This document shows, one piece after another, positions 52,542 to 61,765 of a stretch of 64,000 nt of DNA. How positions within the stretch are numbered: the first letter of the stretch is position 1; each line of letters opens with the position of its first letter. Made by a program: the position numbers and the translations under genes. Below the pieces are notes generated by a model. That model was not told the DNA's origin, searched no databases, and worked only from the letters and a program-made list of their open reading frames with translations. Source of the DNA: Adhaeribacter rhizoryzae (lineage in GTDB: Bacteria; Bacteroidota; Bacteroidia; Cytophagales; Hymenobacteraceae); contig NZ_VWSF01000001.1 of assembly GCF_008629685.1 (NCBI RefSeq), forward strand, positions 310,001 to 374,000, read 5' to 3'.

Positions 52542-53882
52542 TTATTGTTGGTTTTTGGTAACCGGAATTTTGCTTAATAATTTAATCTGCTTCGGATTGG
52601 AATAATCGTACTGGTAAAGGCCATCGTTGCCCACGGCCAGTAAAGTATTGCCCAACGGTATTACATCAAAAGCGTGAATATCTTTAAAATGGGCTAATTT
52701 GTTCTCGTCTATTTTAAGCACATTCTGCGCGTTAAAAACTTTTAAACCGTAATCGCCTTCGCACAAAAATAAGGTTTCTCTATCAATGCCCAGGCCATGC
52801 GGGTTTTGCATGGCGTAAGTTTTTATGCGCCGCGGGTTCTGAATGGTAGAAATATCGATTATCTCTAATTGGTTAATGTTGTTGCCAGTGCGGCATTCGG
52901 TACCGTTGCGGACGGTTACATAAGCAAAATTACCGTCTACTACCACCGGGTCGCAGCCAAAGAAATGGCTGATAGCCGAAATAAACTTGGGTTGTTGCGG
53001 CTGGCTGTTGTCGTAAATGAGCATGCCGGAACTGGTGCCTAAAAATAACTTGTCCTGGTAAGGGAAAATAGTTTCGGTGTTCCAGGAGGTAGGAACATTG
53101 GTGCCCCGCACCGGGCTGGCCGGCTGGGTAATATCTACCACCTGGATGCTGGAAGGATTAACCGCATACAAATAATCGCCGGTAATGGTAAACCGGGCCA
53201 TAGAACCACCAACACCCGTAGAACCAGTGCTATTATTCATGCTGGCCGCATTCAAGAATTGGGATCTATCGTTCATGAAAACCCCACCACCACCAGTACC
53301 TGAACCGGAACTACCACAATCGGCTGGCCGGCTTTCGGTTACAATGCGGGTGGTATAGCCAACGGTTAATAAATCGGAGGCCTGCGGGTTGCTAGCTGCG
53401 CCCGTAAAGGTATAGTTGGGAAACAGGTTAAGGGTATAATTTTTAACCGTTGCCTGGGCTGGGTTCGAAATATCAAGGGTAATTAAATCAGGACCGGCAT
53501 CGGCATACAAAATATTACCCCGGATAGCCATATCTACGTTGCCCGGAATATTAATGAAGGCAATATTTTTGGGGGCCGCCGGGTTGCTGTTATCTATAAC
53601 ATGAATGCCTTTGTACAATTCATTTACAAAAACATAGCGGTCTTTGGCGTAAATTTTACCGGTAGTATGCAGGCTCTGCGCCGGCTCAGATTTTATAGCT
53701 TGTACTAAATCGCTGCGCTTTAATAATATTGGTTCCTGGGTAGTGTACGTTACTGTGGTTTCGCAGTCGTCGGTGCAGGAAGCCAGGGAAAGCATTGCTA
53801 GTAAGTAAAGAATAAGGGTAATTACATGCAGGTGCCCGGTCTTGAAAACTGGTTCTTGGTTGGGTAAAAGTTTGCTTTCCAT
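52542..53882 (-). CDS. LVIVD-repeat lipoprotein
   Basis: A 446-residue lipoprotein. The lipobox is LLAMLSLASCTDD with Cys near residue 36, preceded by a long basic N-terminus. The body has about seven LVIVD-type propeller blades: HVIDNSNPAAPKNIAFI, ITLDISNPAQATVKN, QVVDITQPASPVRGT, LIYDNSQPQQPKFISAI, EIIDISTIQNPRRIKTY, KVFNAQNV. A Gly/Ser-rich insert (SGSGTGGGGVFMN) sits mid-protein. It probably faces the cell exterior; related proteins are often surface-exposed. The small lipoprotein gene follows upstream (54013-54420) on the same strand, 130 bases apart. Confidence 0.85.
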   Translation of the reverse strand: MESKLLPNQEPVFKTGHLHVITLILYLLAMLSLASCTDDCETTVTYTTQEPILLKRSDLVQAIKSEPAQSLHTTGKIYAKDRYVFVNELYKGIHVIDNSNPAAPKNIAFINIPGNVDMAIRGNILYADAGPDLITLDISNPAQATVKNYTLNLFPNYTFTGAASNPQASDLLTVGYTTRIVTESRPADCGSSGSGTGGGGVFMNDRSQFLNAASMNNSTGSTGVGGSMARFTITGDYLYAVNPSSIQVVDITQPASPVRGTNVPTSWNTETIFPYQDKLFLGTSSGMLIYDNSQPQQPKFISAISHFFGCDPVVVDGNFAYVTVRNGTECRTGNNINQLEIIDISTIQNPRRIKTYAMQNPHGLGIDRETLFLCEGDYGLKVFNAQNVLKIDENKLAHFKDIHAFDVIPLGNTLLAVGNDGLYQYDYSNPKQIKLLSKIPVTKNQQ

Positions 53883-54012
53883 AAATTAATTTAATTGTTA
53901 CATGCAGTATAAATTCAGTTCAGGTAATGAAGGTTAAATATTTTACTCTTGCTGCAACCAGTTTTTTTAGCAAAGGGCAATCAGGCAATTAGTTTTTTAC
54001 CCAGCAAAATAT

Positions 54013-54420
54013 TCAGGTATTTTCAGATGGTGCGGCCACGGTTTCGATGCAGGTAATTTCTACAATAGTGCCCACCATGCAATAAGAACCAATATCCTGG
54101 CGTACCTGGTAACTAACAGACACCCGCTGCCCATCGGTTAGCGGAAAATTTTGCAAAGGCGATGTTTGCCCGTTTGTGTTTTGCGCCGGAATATAGGATT
54201 CGAGCCGGGTGCCGTTATCTAACTCCAACACAAAGCCGCAGCCATCTAAGCCGGTTAAGTTTTTTACGGTAGCCAAGGTACCGCAATCGGCTTCGGGTAG
54301 TTCTTCGGCTTGGGCACACGAGTTCAGGGTTAACAATAAAATAATAAAAATTGCTAAGTGTAAAAGCAGGTTCGATACGGAATAGAATTCGCGTTTTTGC
54401 CTGGCAGATAGTTTTAACAT
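54013..54420 (-). CDS. Small lipoprotein with conserved Cys residues
   Basis: A 135-residue lipoprotein. Lipobox FIILLLTLNSCAQ, Cys near residue 35. The mature part has four further cysteines (ADCGTLATVKNLTGLDGCGFVLELDNG, SYCMVGTIVEITCIE), with the NLTGLDGCGFVLELDNG block recurring in small Bacteroidota lipoproteins annotated as unknown. Disulphides are likely in the periplasm or on the surface. On the same strand and 130 bases upstream of the LVIVD-repeat gene, so the two may form a transcription unit. Confidence 0.75.
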   Translation of the reverse strand: MLKLSARQKREFYSVSNLLLHLAIFIILLLTLNSCAQAEELPEADCGTLATVKNLTGLDGCGFVLELDNGTRLESYIPAQNTNGQTSPLQNFPLTDGQRVSVSYQVRQDIGSYCMVGTIVEITCIETVAAPSENT

Positions 54421-54841
54421 AAGCGTAAACTTTAAAGGTATGGTATATTAGGGTTTTCAATCAATAGACCCGCGCCCTACCAGGATGGTTGCATAGCCCA
54501 AAATATTTTCCCAAAAAGAAGCCAGCGCTTAAAAGAGAAGCTTAACCCGTTATAAGCCCAATTATAGCTGGGTAAGAAAGGTATAGGTTAGAGATGGCGT
54601 AGATGCTGTTCCCAAATAAATAAAACCACCAAACTATCTGGCAGCCCAGAAGGGGCGTTATAACCTAGCGATGGGTGAAGCCCATTGTTAAGAATAGGTA
54701 GAAGTATACAGGCTCTGAAAGAGCGAAATTTAGATGAGGAGAATTGAATATTGCGCCCTTTCTGGGCTTTGTTAATGGGTAATGCATTTGCCCAGGGCTA
54801 TACCCTGGGCTAAGTTATTGCGCCCTTTCAGGGCTGTAAGG
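54421..54841. repeat. Intergenic block of short GC-rich direct and inverted repeats
   Basis: About 420 bases. From about 54640 there are related units: GCGCCCTTTCTGGGC (54752-54766), CCCAGGGCTATACCCTGGG (54791-54809, palindromic) and GCGCCCTTTCAGGGC (54820-54834). GAAGCCCATTG, CTCTGAAAGAG (palindromic) and GAAGGGGCG precede them. The ATTGCGCCCTTTC string is duplicated 68 bases apart. It looks like a dispersed repeat cluster. Confidence 0.65.
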
Positions 54842-55246
54842 TTATTGCTGGATGTTTTGAATTTTGCCGGTTTTAAAATTATAATCCAGTGCCTTGTAAG
54901 CGGTGGTACTGCCGGCTTTTACCTGCACATTTGCGCTGAAATGGCCAATCTCTTTTCGTTCGTCGTAGGTAAACGAATCGGCCGAAATAACCTGGCCCGG
55001 ACCGGTTTTAAGCACCACAAATTCTTCGGCCAGCAAGGTTCTGTTTTTGATGTAAAAGGCAATATGGCTGCTCAGCTCTTTTTCTTTTATTTTAAAAGTA
55101 ACGCCTTCGCTAAATTTTATAGCTTTCTGGCCGTTCAGTTCAGATTCTTCTTGCAAGCCGGCACCGGTTAGTTTTATATCAGACGATAAATCGGTAAAAG
55201 CACTGCAAAAAACAAACACCAGCACGGCCAACACTATTCTTTTCAT
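54842..55246 (-). CDS. Secreted protein, OstA/LptA-like strands
   Basis: A 134-residue exported protein with a signal peptide (RIVLAVLVFVFCSA, cut about residue 17). Mature beta-strands of the type AIKFSEGVTFKIKEKEL, QVISADSFTYDERKEIGHFSANVQVKAG recall the LptA/OstA repeat, where Asp-x-Phe-x-Tyr and a following beta strand alternate, but the match is loose. It may bind lipopolysaccharide-like or other amphipathic ligands in the periplasm. It lies just before the GC-rich repeat block and 58 bases from the YihY-like gene on the same strand. Confidence 0.6.
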   Translation of the reverse strand: MKRIVLAVLVFVFCSAFTDLSSDIKLTGAGLQEESELNGQKAIKFSEGVTFKIKEKELSSHIAFYIKNRTLLAEEFVVLKTGPGQVISADSFTYDERKEIGHFSANVQVKAGSTTAYKALDYNFKTGKIQNIQQ

Positions 55247-55304
55247 GGTAAGCTTAAGGTTTAAAATAATGCCAAAAGATACTCAAAAATAATGGTACGC
55301 GCAA

Positions 55305-56273
55305 TTAAGCCGGCCGAAAACGGCCTTCGGCTGGTGGGCGGCCGGCTTTGGAATCATCGGTTTTTTCGTAAGGTACTTCCCGGATTTCGATTATTACAGC
55401 ATGCGATTTCGGCCGGATGGGCTCGCCAAAGGTATTGGCATATTGCTGCGTAAACTCCGAACCAAAGAAAATAATCAGGGAGGAATAATATATCCAAACC
55501 AGGATAATAATAATTGAACCCGCCGCGCCGTAAGCCGAGCCAATATCGCCCTGGCCCAGATACCAGCTAATGAGGGAGCGGCCCAATACAAACAGCAAAG
55601 CCGTTAAAAAAGAACCCACCCACACATCTTTCCAGCGAATAATGGCATCGGGTAAATATTTATAAATCAGGGCAAATAGTAAAGTAATAAATGCCAGCGA
55701 AACAGATATATTAAGAATATGAATAAACACCACGGCACCGGCGGGAAAAATACTCTCCAGGTAACCGGTAAAAAAAGAAAGTACCGCGCTAATTACAAAA
55801 GAAATAAGCATCAGAAAGGCAATACTTAATATCAGGCCAAAGGAGAGAAAGCGGTCTTTGGCTACCTTTATAATATTATTCTTGGGCTTGGCTTTTACGT
55901 TCCAGATGCTGTTCAGAGAATCCTGCAGGGTAACAAAAAAAGTGGTAGCCGCAAAAACCAAGGTCGCAATACCAATGGCCGAAGCTATGCCGCCAGCCTG
56001 CGTTTTATTAACATTTTTGATCATTTCCTGAATAGATAAGGCGGCCTCTTTGCCCACCATGCCTTCCAATTCGTGGGCTAAGCTATTCGTAGCCGCATCT
56101 TCGCCCCAGATAGCGCCGGCCGCCGCAATAACAATAAGCAGGAGCGGCGGCAGGGAAAATATAGTATTATAAGCCAGGGCCGCCGCTAACCGGAAAGAAT
56201 TATTCTCCATAAATTGCCCAAAGGTGTTCTTGGAAAGCGTAAGCACGTCTTTAGTCGAAACTTTTATCTTCAT
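55305..56273 (-). CDS. YihY/BrkB-type integral membrane protein
   Basis: A 322-residue polytopic membrane protein of the YihY/virulence-factor-BrkB family. The signature RLAAALAYNTIFSLPPLLLIVIAAAGAIWG is near residue 30, followed by the FVTLQDSLNSIWNVK stretch, further helices and a C-terminal YSSLIIFFGSEFTQQYANTFG. The tail of about 45 residues is soluble and charged. The family was once called ribonuclease BN by mistake; its true role is unknown, possibly in envelope biogenesis. The ATG at 56273 gives a normal start. Confidence 0.9.
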   Translation of the reverse strand: MKIKVSTKDVLTLSKNTFGQFMENNSFRLAAALAYNTIFSLPPLLLIVIAAAGAIWGEDAATNSLAHELEGMVGKEAALSIQEMIKNVNKTQAGGIASAIGIATLVFAATTFFVTLQDSLNSIWNVKAKPKNNIIKVAKDRFLSFGLILSIAFLMLISFVISAVLSFFTGYLESIFPAGAVVFIHILNISVSLAFITLLFALIYKYLPDAIIRWKDVWVGSFLTALLFVLGRSLISWYLGQGDIGSAYGAAGSIIIILVWIYYSSLIIFFGSEFTQQYANTFGEPIRPKSHAVIIEIREVPYEKTDDSKAGRPPAEGRFRPA

Positions 56274-56482
56274 GATGTTCTCTCAGCCTGTTTGCTAATA
56301 TTTTCAAAGCTGACTTAGTTACGGCTAAATTTTACGTTTGGTTAATCTATTGTGTGATTTGATAGGTTTGTAAAGCTCTTAATAGAAGTCGAAAGAATAA
56401 AAACTGCAATAATTCTTAGAATTTATTACATTTATAAACTTAGCTTCGGCAATTAAACCGAACCATAATCTAACTTAAAACT

Positions 56483-57280
56483 ATGCAACTCAGAAGAGAA
56501 GCCCAAAACCGCTACCTCTTGCTATTTACCTGGGCTTTGTGCCTGCTGCCATTATTTAGTGTGGCGCAGAAAAAAAGTAAAGCCGCGGCCGATGGTTTTA
56601 ATGCCGCCGGTTCCGATGCCAAGGCCATAGCCCTGGCCGATCAGGTTATTAAAAACATGGGCGGTTACGAGGCCTGGAATAAAACCCGCTACATTGCCTG
56701 GACCTGGCGCAACCAATACCACATTTGGGATAAGGTCCAGAACCGCTACCGCCTGGAGCGCGGCGATACCTTGGTGGTAATAGCCGATTTAAACACAAAA
56801 GAAGGAGTAGCCTACCGCAACGGCGAAGAAATAAAGGACCCTGCCCGCCGACAAAAATTACTGACGGGCATGTACCCGTCCTGGGCCAACGATTCTTACT
56901 GGCTGGCCATGCCTTTTAAGTTAAAAGACAGCGGGGTTACCTTAAAATATAAAGGCGAAGGCAAAACCCAAACCGGCGCCGACGCCGATTTAATAGAACT
57001 TACGTTTAAAGGTGTAGGCGTTACGCCCGATAACCGGTATATATTGGCTATTGATAAAGCCTCCGGCTTAATTACCGAATGGTCTTTCTTTCGGAATTAT
57101 GCCGATGAAAAACCTTCTTTTACCCGCACCTGGACCGATTATCAGCAGTATGGTAAAATAAAACTGGCTTCTAGTCGCGGCGATGCGGCTGTGAACATGA
57201 GCAATATTGCCGTAACGCAAAATATTCCGGCCGAAGTGTTTAACAGCCCAAAGCCGGTTAATAAAGCATTGATAAAATAA
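56483..57280 (+). CDS. Secreted lipid-carrier-fold-like protein, unknown function
   Basis: A 265-residue exported protein. Signal peptide RYLLLFTWALCLLPLFSVAQ to about residue 29. The mature protein has a long half-barrel pattern of beta strands (YIAWTWRNQYHIWDKVQNRYRLERGDTLVVIADL, GVTLKYKGEG, ADLIELTFKGVGVTPDNRYILAIDKASGLITEWSFF) like LolA/outer-membrane lipoprotein-sorting relatives. I think it belongs to an uncharacterised Bacteroidota family (DUF6503-like). Stand-alone and divergent from the YihY-like gene. Confidence 0.65.
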   Translation: MQLRREAQNRYLLLFTWALCLLPLFSVAQKKSKAAADGFNAAGSDAKAIALADQVIKNMGGYEAWNKTRYIAWTWRNQYHIWDKVQNRYRLERGDTLVVIADLNTKEGVAYRNGEEIKDPARRQKLLTGMYPSWANDSYWLAMPFKLKDSGVTLKYKGEGKTQTGADADLIELTFKGVGVTPDNRYILAIDKASGLITEWSFFRNYADEKPSFTRTWTDYQQYGKIKLASSRGDAAVNMSNIAVTQNIPAEVFNSPKPVNKALIK

Positions 57281-57337
57281 TATTTAATTGTAGGAGGATT
57301 GATCCTTAATTTATAATACAATTATCAATTGGTTAAT

Positions 57338-57441
57338 GCGCTTACGTTATTGCCGTCATGTTGAGCTTGTCGAAACATCTATTAACTACTTTTATATAGT
57401 TGTAATAGATCCTTCGGCAAGCTCATGATGACCTTTAAGCG
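57338..57441. repeat. Dispersed imperfect hairpin repeat, copy C
   Basis: Starts GCGCTTACGTTATTGCCGTC (57338-57357), then ATGTTGAGCTTGTCGAAACATC. It returns through TTGTAATAGATCCTTCGGCA (57400-57419), AGCTCATGATGACC and TTTAAGCG (57434-57441). The outer arms GCGCTTA / TAAGCG match copies A and B. It sits between the convergent secreted-protein and DUF4403 genes. Confidence 0.8.
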
Positions 57442-57470
57442 TAGTTCCTGGTTTATAAGGGTAAGCAGGC

Positions 57471-58928
57471 TTATAAACGGCTGAAACCAATAATCTGGGC
57501 GCTTAGGTTGCCTTTGGCATTTACCACGGCTTTAATGGAAGTAGGTGTCAGGTAGATAGCATCCGGTACTATTTCGGTAATTTGCCCGGTAAGCTTAATA
57601 GATTCGTTCAGGCGGCTGGCATTATCCAGGTTTTGTTGCAAGAGCTTATGGCCTTCTTCCAGTTGAGTTTTAAAAGGTAAACTTACCTGCTCTTCAATGG
57701 TTTGGGCAAACCGGTTTTTGGCCAGCCAACTGGCAGCCTTTAGTAATTGGTCTTTGGTATCAAGCGTAAAATCTACGTCCCGCACCCGGACGCTGCTGGT
57801 TTCGGCATCGAGGTAAGGTACAGCTTGCAGAAATATTTTACCCGCAATATTTTTGGTAAACAAGCCGGCTTTGGTATGGCCAGTTACATCCAGCATTACC
57901 ACTAATTTATCACCGTTACCCGAGAGCGCTACATCGTGCACGGTTACCTGGTCTTTGCCATCCGCGAAAGAAAATTGTTTATTCGTGAGCTGTTGTTTCA
58001 GAATTGTAGTAGCGTGGCTGTAAGATATTTCGCCCATCACCCCAATCTGGATATTATTTTTTAACTGGTTATCGGTTACCAGCGGGGGCAAAATTAAATT
58101 GGGCTTAACCTGGGGTTTGCCGTTGGTTACCGTTTGCAGGTAAGAGCTTAAACCAATTTGTAACAGAAAATCGCCGTTGCTGGCGGTTAGCGGCGATACT
58201 TTAATAGCTTGCGGCGTAATGATTAGCCAGGCATCCAGTTCTTTGTTCAGCGGAATGGGTTGTTGTACCTGGTTCCAGGCTTGCTGTACGTACTCTTTAA
58301 TTTTTATCCGGTTCTGCACTTCGCGGTCGAGTTGCGCCGCTAAGGTTTGCATCTGGGCCCGGAGCGATGGCTCAATAAAACTGGCCAATCCAATTTTAAG
58401 CGGTCCCAATGTGAGCACCGGTTTGGTACTGCCCCATTCAAAATCGCTGGTGCTGGTAGATTTAACCTGGTAATTTTCGGTAAGGGTAAGCTGGCTTTCG
58501 TTTTTAACGATTACATCAAACGTGGTGCTTTCGGTTTTTTCGAGCCGGGGGCACATTTTACAAGCTTCCCAGCGCCAACGGCCGGTAGCCGATACGCGCA
58601 GCGGCATGGTTAAATATATTTTATCGCCATTGGCTTGCATGGCCAGGTTGCCGGCTTTTACCACGGTTACCTTCAGGTTATCGTCTTCTAAGTTATCATC
58701 TTGGTATAAAATGCCGGTAATCTGCTGATTCAGTTTTTCTTCCAGGGCACTAACTTTAAAAGATACCGGAACAGTAATGGTAGAAAGTTTAGGGGCAAAA
58801 ACCGCCGGAGCCGTAACTATTGCCGTAGGTGCCTGCGGGTTTAACTGGCTGAATTTCGTACAGCCTTGCGCGAAAACCAGCAAGGTGGCTAAAACCGTTT
58901 TGATAAAAAGTTTAAATATTGCCTTCAC
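57471..58928 (-). CDS. DUF4403 family lipoprotein (tubular lipid-binding-like)
   Basis: A 485-residue lipoprotein beginning with GTG (58926-58928). The lipobox is LLVFAQGCTK. The family core includes STITVPVSFKVSALEEKLNQQ, RVSATGRWRWEACKMCPRLEK, and repeats of amphipathic strands with conserved LTLGPLKIGL and EEQVSLPFKTQLEEGHKLL. DUF4403 proteins are predicted TULIP/BPI-type lipid-transfer tubes facing the periplasm. The terminator role may be filled by the hairpin repeat just after the stop. Confidence 0.88.
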   Translation of the reverse strand: MKAIFKLFIKTVLATLLVFAQGCTKFSQLNPQAPTAIVTAPAVFAPKLSTITVPVSFKVSALEEKLNQQITGILYQDDNLEDDNLKVTVVKAGNLAMQANGDKIYLTMPLRVSATGRWRWEACKMCPRLEKTESTTFDVIVKNESQLTLTENYQVKSTSTSDFEWGSTKPVLTLGPLKIGLASFIEPSLRAQMQTLAAQLDREVQNRIKIKEYVQQAWNQVQQPIPLNKELDAWLIITPQAIKVSPLTASNGDFLLQIGLSSYLQTVTNGKPQVKPNLILPPLVTDNQLKNNIQIGVMGEISYSHATTILKQQLTNKQFSFADGKDQVTVHDVALSGNGDKLVVMLDVTGHTKAGLFTKNIAGKIFLQAVPYLDAETSSVRVRDVDFTLDTKDQLLKAASWLAKNRFAQTIEEQVSLPFKTQLEEGHKLLQQNLDNASRLNESIKLTGQITEIVPDAIYLTPTSIKAVVNAKGNLSAQIIGFSRL

Positions 58929-59043
58929 GGTATAAGCTATAATCTGGTTAGCATTATTTTACATTCGTTATTTTGCTAACAGGCTTTAATTTAGCATAGT
59001 TCAGTAAAGGTAAAATGCCTTGGCTACCTATAAAAAACAAAAA

Positions 59044-59062
59044 AAGCCGGATTAACCGGCTT
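59044..59062 (-). terminator. Terminator of the beta-barrel gene
   Basis: AAGCCGG (59044-59050) pairs with CCGGCTT (59056-59062) around a 5-base loop, 22 bases after the stop of the gene ending at 59085. On the minus strand it runs into TTTTTG. Confidence 0.75.
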
Positions 59063-59084
59063 CCAAAAAATTCTCACTTTAATT

Positions 59085-59786
59085 TTAAAAAACAAACCCA
59101 ATCCGGATGCCATTATTAGCGTAAGCACCCAGACTAAAACTTTTGTCACCTTCTATTTTGGAAACAGAAACATTATTTATAAGCATTTCCGCATCTTTAT
59201 ATTTTGTAATGGCCAATCCGTAGCCAACCTCTAATCCGGCATAAAAGTGCTCTGCAAAATAATAATCTGCTCCGGCAACGGCGTTTAAGCCAGTTCTGGT
59301 GTGGGCTCTGTAACTAACACCGCCACCATCATGTATTCTGCCATTTTTATACTCTATTTTGTTCGGATTACTACTATCTCTTTCTTGCGTTTCCTTAAAG
59401 CTGTTAGTTACAAAAGCCACTTCAGCTCCAATATAAGGCGAGAGCCTACTTGTACCCGCAAAATGCTTCTCTATACCCGGACTAATATTAAAGTTGGTGG
59501 TTCTGGATGTAGTATTAGAATTGTTGTTATTCTGATTCGGTTCATTTTCCCAGGAATCAAGGTTGGCGTTTACGCCTAAACGTACCGCCATTGTTGGAGA
59601 TAGAAAGTAGCGGCCTCTAAGTTGGTTGAGAATATTGTTTAGCGTAATACCGTTATTAAACAAACCTAGGTTTACTTCGGTGGTAATATCGCCAGCTTCC
59701 GGTTTTCTGGATTCAGGAGTGTCTTGTGCATTAGCTGCAATGGTAAAGAAAGCAGGAAAGGCGAGCAAAAGGAAAAATTTCTTCAT
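59085..59786 (-). CDS. Outer-membrane beta-barrel protein (OmpW/porin-like)
   Basis: A 233-residue outer-membrane protein. Signal peptide KKFFLLLAFPAFFTIAANAQ to residue 20. The mature part has alternating amphipathic strands with periplasmic turns (RYFLSPTMAVRLGVNAN, FNISPGIEKHFAGTSRLSPYIGAEVAFV, TGLNAVAGADYYFAEHFYAGLEVGYGL) and the closing Phe: GIRIGFVF. The pattern suggests eight strands. No substrate can be read. A strong terminator follows. It is probably its own transcription unit. Confidence 0.8.
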   Translation of the reverse strand: MKKFFLLLAFPAFFTIAANAQDTPESRKPEAGDITTEVNLGLFNNGITLNNILNQLRGRYFLSPTMAVRLGVNANLDSWENEPNQNNNNSNTTSRTTNFNISPGIEKHFAGTSRLSPYIGAEVAFVTNSFKETQERDSSNPNKIEYKNGRIHDGGGVSYRAHTRTGLNAVAGADYYFAEHFYAGLEVGYGLAITKYKDAEMLINNVSVSKIEGDKSFSLGAYANNGIRIGFVF

Positions 59787-59897
59787 TAAGTTAAGTTTAA
59801 TTTTTAGAGGTGAAAGAGTATTCCTTTCTGGAGCAATATTTAAGCCAGATATAGCCCTAAAATGTCATAATATATAGTAAACCCTGCTCGATTAATT

Positions 59898-60623
59898 TTA
59901 TTTAGAAATTTCCCAACTTTTGCTGCGTATTGGCGCTGTTTGTAAAGCCTCGGTTAATTCGTTTTCATCTTTATACTGCAACTGGGTCAGGTACGAAGCT
60001 TCTACCGATACTGTAAAAATTTTGGGTTCGAAGGGCCAGGGAGTTACCCTTATCAAGCCATCTTTTTGCTGAATAACGTGGTATTGCACGCCATCAGGAC
60101 CCTTGCTTACCTCCAATGTGCGCTCGGCTTCGGGTAACTGGCTGCGGCATAATATTAACGAGAAGCGGTCGCACCACTGCATGAGGTCGTAAGCCTGCTG
60201 GGCTTGCTTTTTATTTACTTTTAACGCTTTACGCCAGCGTTTTTGGTTTTCTAACTGTTCATTTAAAAAAGCATCTGTTTTGGGGTTTTGGCCTCGTAGT
60301 TCCTCGTACAAAAAAGATAGGTGCATAGAGGTAAGCAAACAACGCCAGCGGCCCTGGTAGCGGGCTTCGGTCATTACTTGGGTGGCCTGTTCCAGCGAAA
60401 AAGGCAGCATGGTAAAGTTGGCCGGGGCTCCGGCCGGCGTCAGGCCAATGCTGCCGGCCCAGAATCGCTGGCCATCGTCGTGCTGGGCAATGGCAGCTAA
60501 GGTGTCAACCCAGCGTTCAGGTCGGTCGGCGGTGCGCCAGGCAAAAGCTACCTGCATGGCCAGCAAAGCATGAGCCTGCTGGTAAATTATTTCCCAACCT
60601 TCGGGTACCATATTCACAATCAT
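59898..60623 (-). CDS. DUF3891 family protein
   Basis: A 241-residue soluble protein of family DUF3891. The family's central pattern is visible as WRTADRPERWVDTLAAIAQHDDGQRFW (His in AIAQHDDGQ), SMHLSFLYEELRGQ and LMQWCDRFSLILCR. The His-Asp-Asp motif resembles a metal-binding HD-like site, but function is unknown. Only 3 bases separate it from the upstream L-threonine dehydrogenase gene, so they are co-transcribed; a link to threonine metabolism or a shared stress response is possible. Confidence 0.85.
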   Translation of the reverse strand: MIVNMVPEGWEIIYQQAHALLAMQVAFAWRTADRPERWVDTLAAIAQHDDGQRFWAGSIGLTPAGAPANFTMLPFSLEQATQVMTEARYQGRWRCLLTSMHLSFLYEELRGQNPKTDAFLNEQLENQKRWRKALKVNKKQAQQAYDLMQWCDRFSLILCRSQLPEAERTLEVSKGPDGVQYHVIQQKDGLIRVTPWPFEPKIFTVSVEASYLTQLQYKDENELTEALQTAPIRSKSWEISK

Positions 60624-60626
60624 AAA

Positions 60627-61592
60627 CTACAAGCCTTTCAGCCGGCGTAAATTCACCAGCATATCTGCGGTCATACTGTCGAGGTCGTATTGGGGTTGCC
60701 AGTGCCAGTCCTGGCGGGCCGGCGTATCGTCTATGCTCTGCGGCCACGAGTCGGCAATTTGCTGCCGGAAATCTGGCGCGTAAGTAACCTGAAAATCCGG
60801 AACATGTTTTTGGATGGAAGCGGTTATTTCGGCGGGGGAGAAGCTCATGGCGGCCAGGTTATAAGACGACCGGACTGTAATATTTTCGGCGGGTGCATGC
60901 ATCAAATCCAGGGTAGCTTTTAGGGCATCGGGCATATACATCATGGGCATATAGGCATCTTCCTGTAAGTAGCAGGTAAAAAATTTGCCTTCCACGGCTT
61001 TGTGGTAAATATCTACGGCGTAATCGGTGGTGCCGCCGCCCGGCATGGCTTTGTAACCAATCAGGCCCGGGTAACGCAGGCTGCGCACATCCAGTTTATA
61101 CCGCCGGGCATAATATTCGCAAAAGCGCTCACCGGTTTGTTTACTAATGCCATATACCGTATTCGGGTCCATGATGGTATGCTGCGGTGTATTTTGGCGT
61201 GGCGTGTTGGGTCCGAACACGGCAATGGAACTGGGCCAGTAAACTTTAGCAACACCTTTATCCAGTGCCAAATCCAGCATATTTTCCAACCCTTTCATGT
61301 TTACTTTCCAGGTAAATTTAGGTCGGCTTTCGCCGGTGGCCGAAAGTACCGCTGCCAAATGGTAAATTTGCGTGATATGATGCCGGTAAGCCTTTTCGGC
61401 GATGTTATGACGATTTAAAACGTCCAGTACTTCAAACGGACCAGATTCGGATAATTCGCCTTTGGGCGGCATGGCAATATCGGAAGCAATAACGTTGGCC
61501 TCGCCGTAAATTTTACGCAGTTCCAACGTTAATTCTGAACCTAACTGCCCGCAGGCACCGGTTACAAGTATTTTTTCGGGGATGGAGGTCAT
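60627..61592 (-). CDS. L-threonine 3-dehydrogenase (short-chain, NAD-dependent)
   Basis: A 321-residue extended short-chain dehydrogenase related to UDP-galactose epimerases. The NAD-binding motif is TGACGQLGSEL, the active site is YGISKQTGE (Tyr/Lys), with SSIAVFGPNTPR and DAYMPMMYMPDALKATLDLM typical of bacterial threonine dehydrogenases. It oxidises threonine to 2-amino-3-ketobutyrate, which Kbl (63044 onward) cleaves with CoA to glycine and acetyl-CoA. The kbl gene lies nearby on the opposite strand. The DUF3891 gene follows after 3 bases. Confidence 0.93.
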   Translation of the reverse strand: MTSIPEKILVTGACGQLGSELTLELRKIYGEANVIASDIAMPPKGELSESGPFEVLDVLNRHNIAEKAYRHHITQIYHLAAVLSATGESRPKFTWKVNMKGLENMLDLALDKGVAKVYWPSSIAVFGPNTPRQNTPQHTIMDPNTVYGISKQTGERFCEYYARRYKLDVRSLRYPGLIGYKAMPGGGTTDYAVDIYHKAVEGKFFTCYLQEDAYMPMMYMPDALKATLDLMHAPAENITVRSSYNLAAMSFSPAEITASIQKHVPDFQVTYAPDFRQQIADSWPQSIDDTPARQDWHWQPQYDLDSMTADMLVNLRRLKGL

Positions 61593-61765
61593 AAATAATT
61601 TTTTTACAAATTAAGCCAAATACACTGCATATTCTAAATATGCCATTAAAGCCGGGTGGGTTTCGTATCTTTGCCCCAATCCAGCCCGAACTCTTTATAA
61701 GAAATTATTTGCGGGCAACGTACGGAATATTTACCCGTTCTTAAACCGAGCAGCCACGTTCAAAA

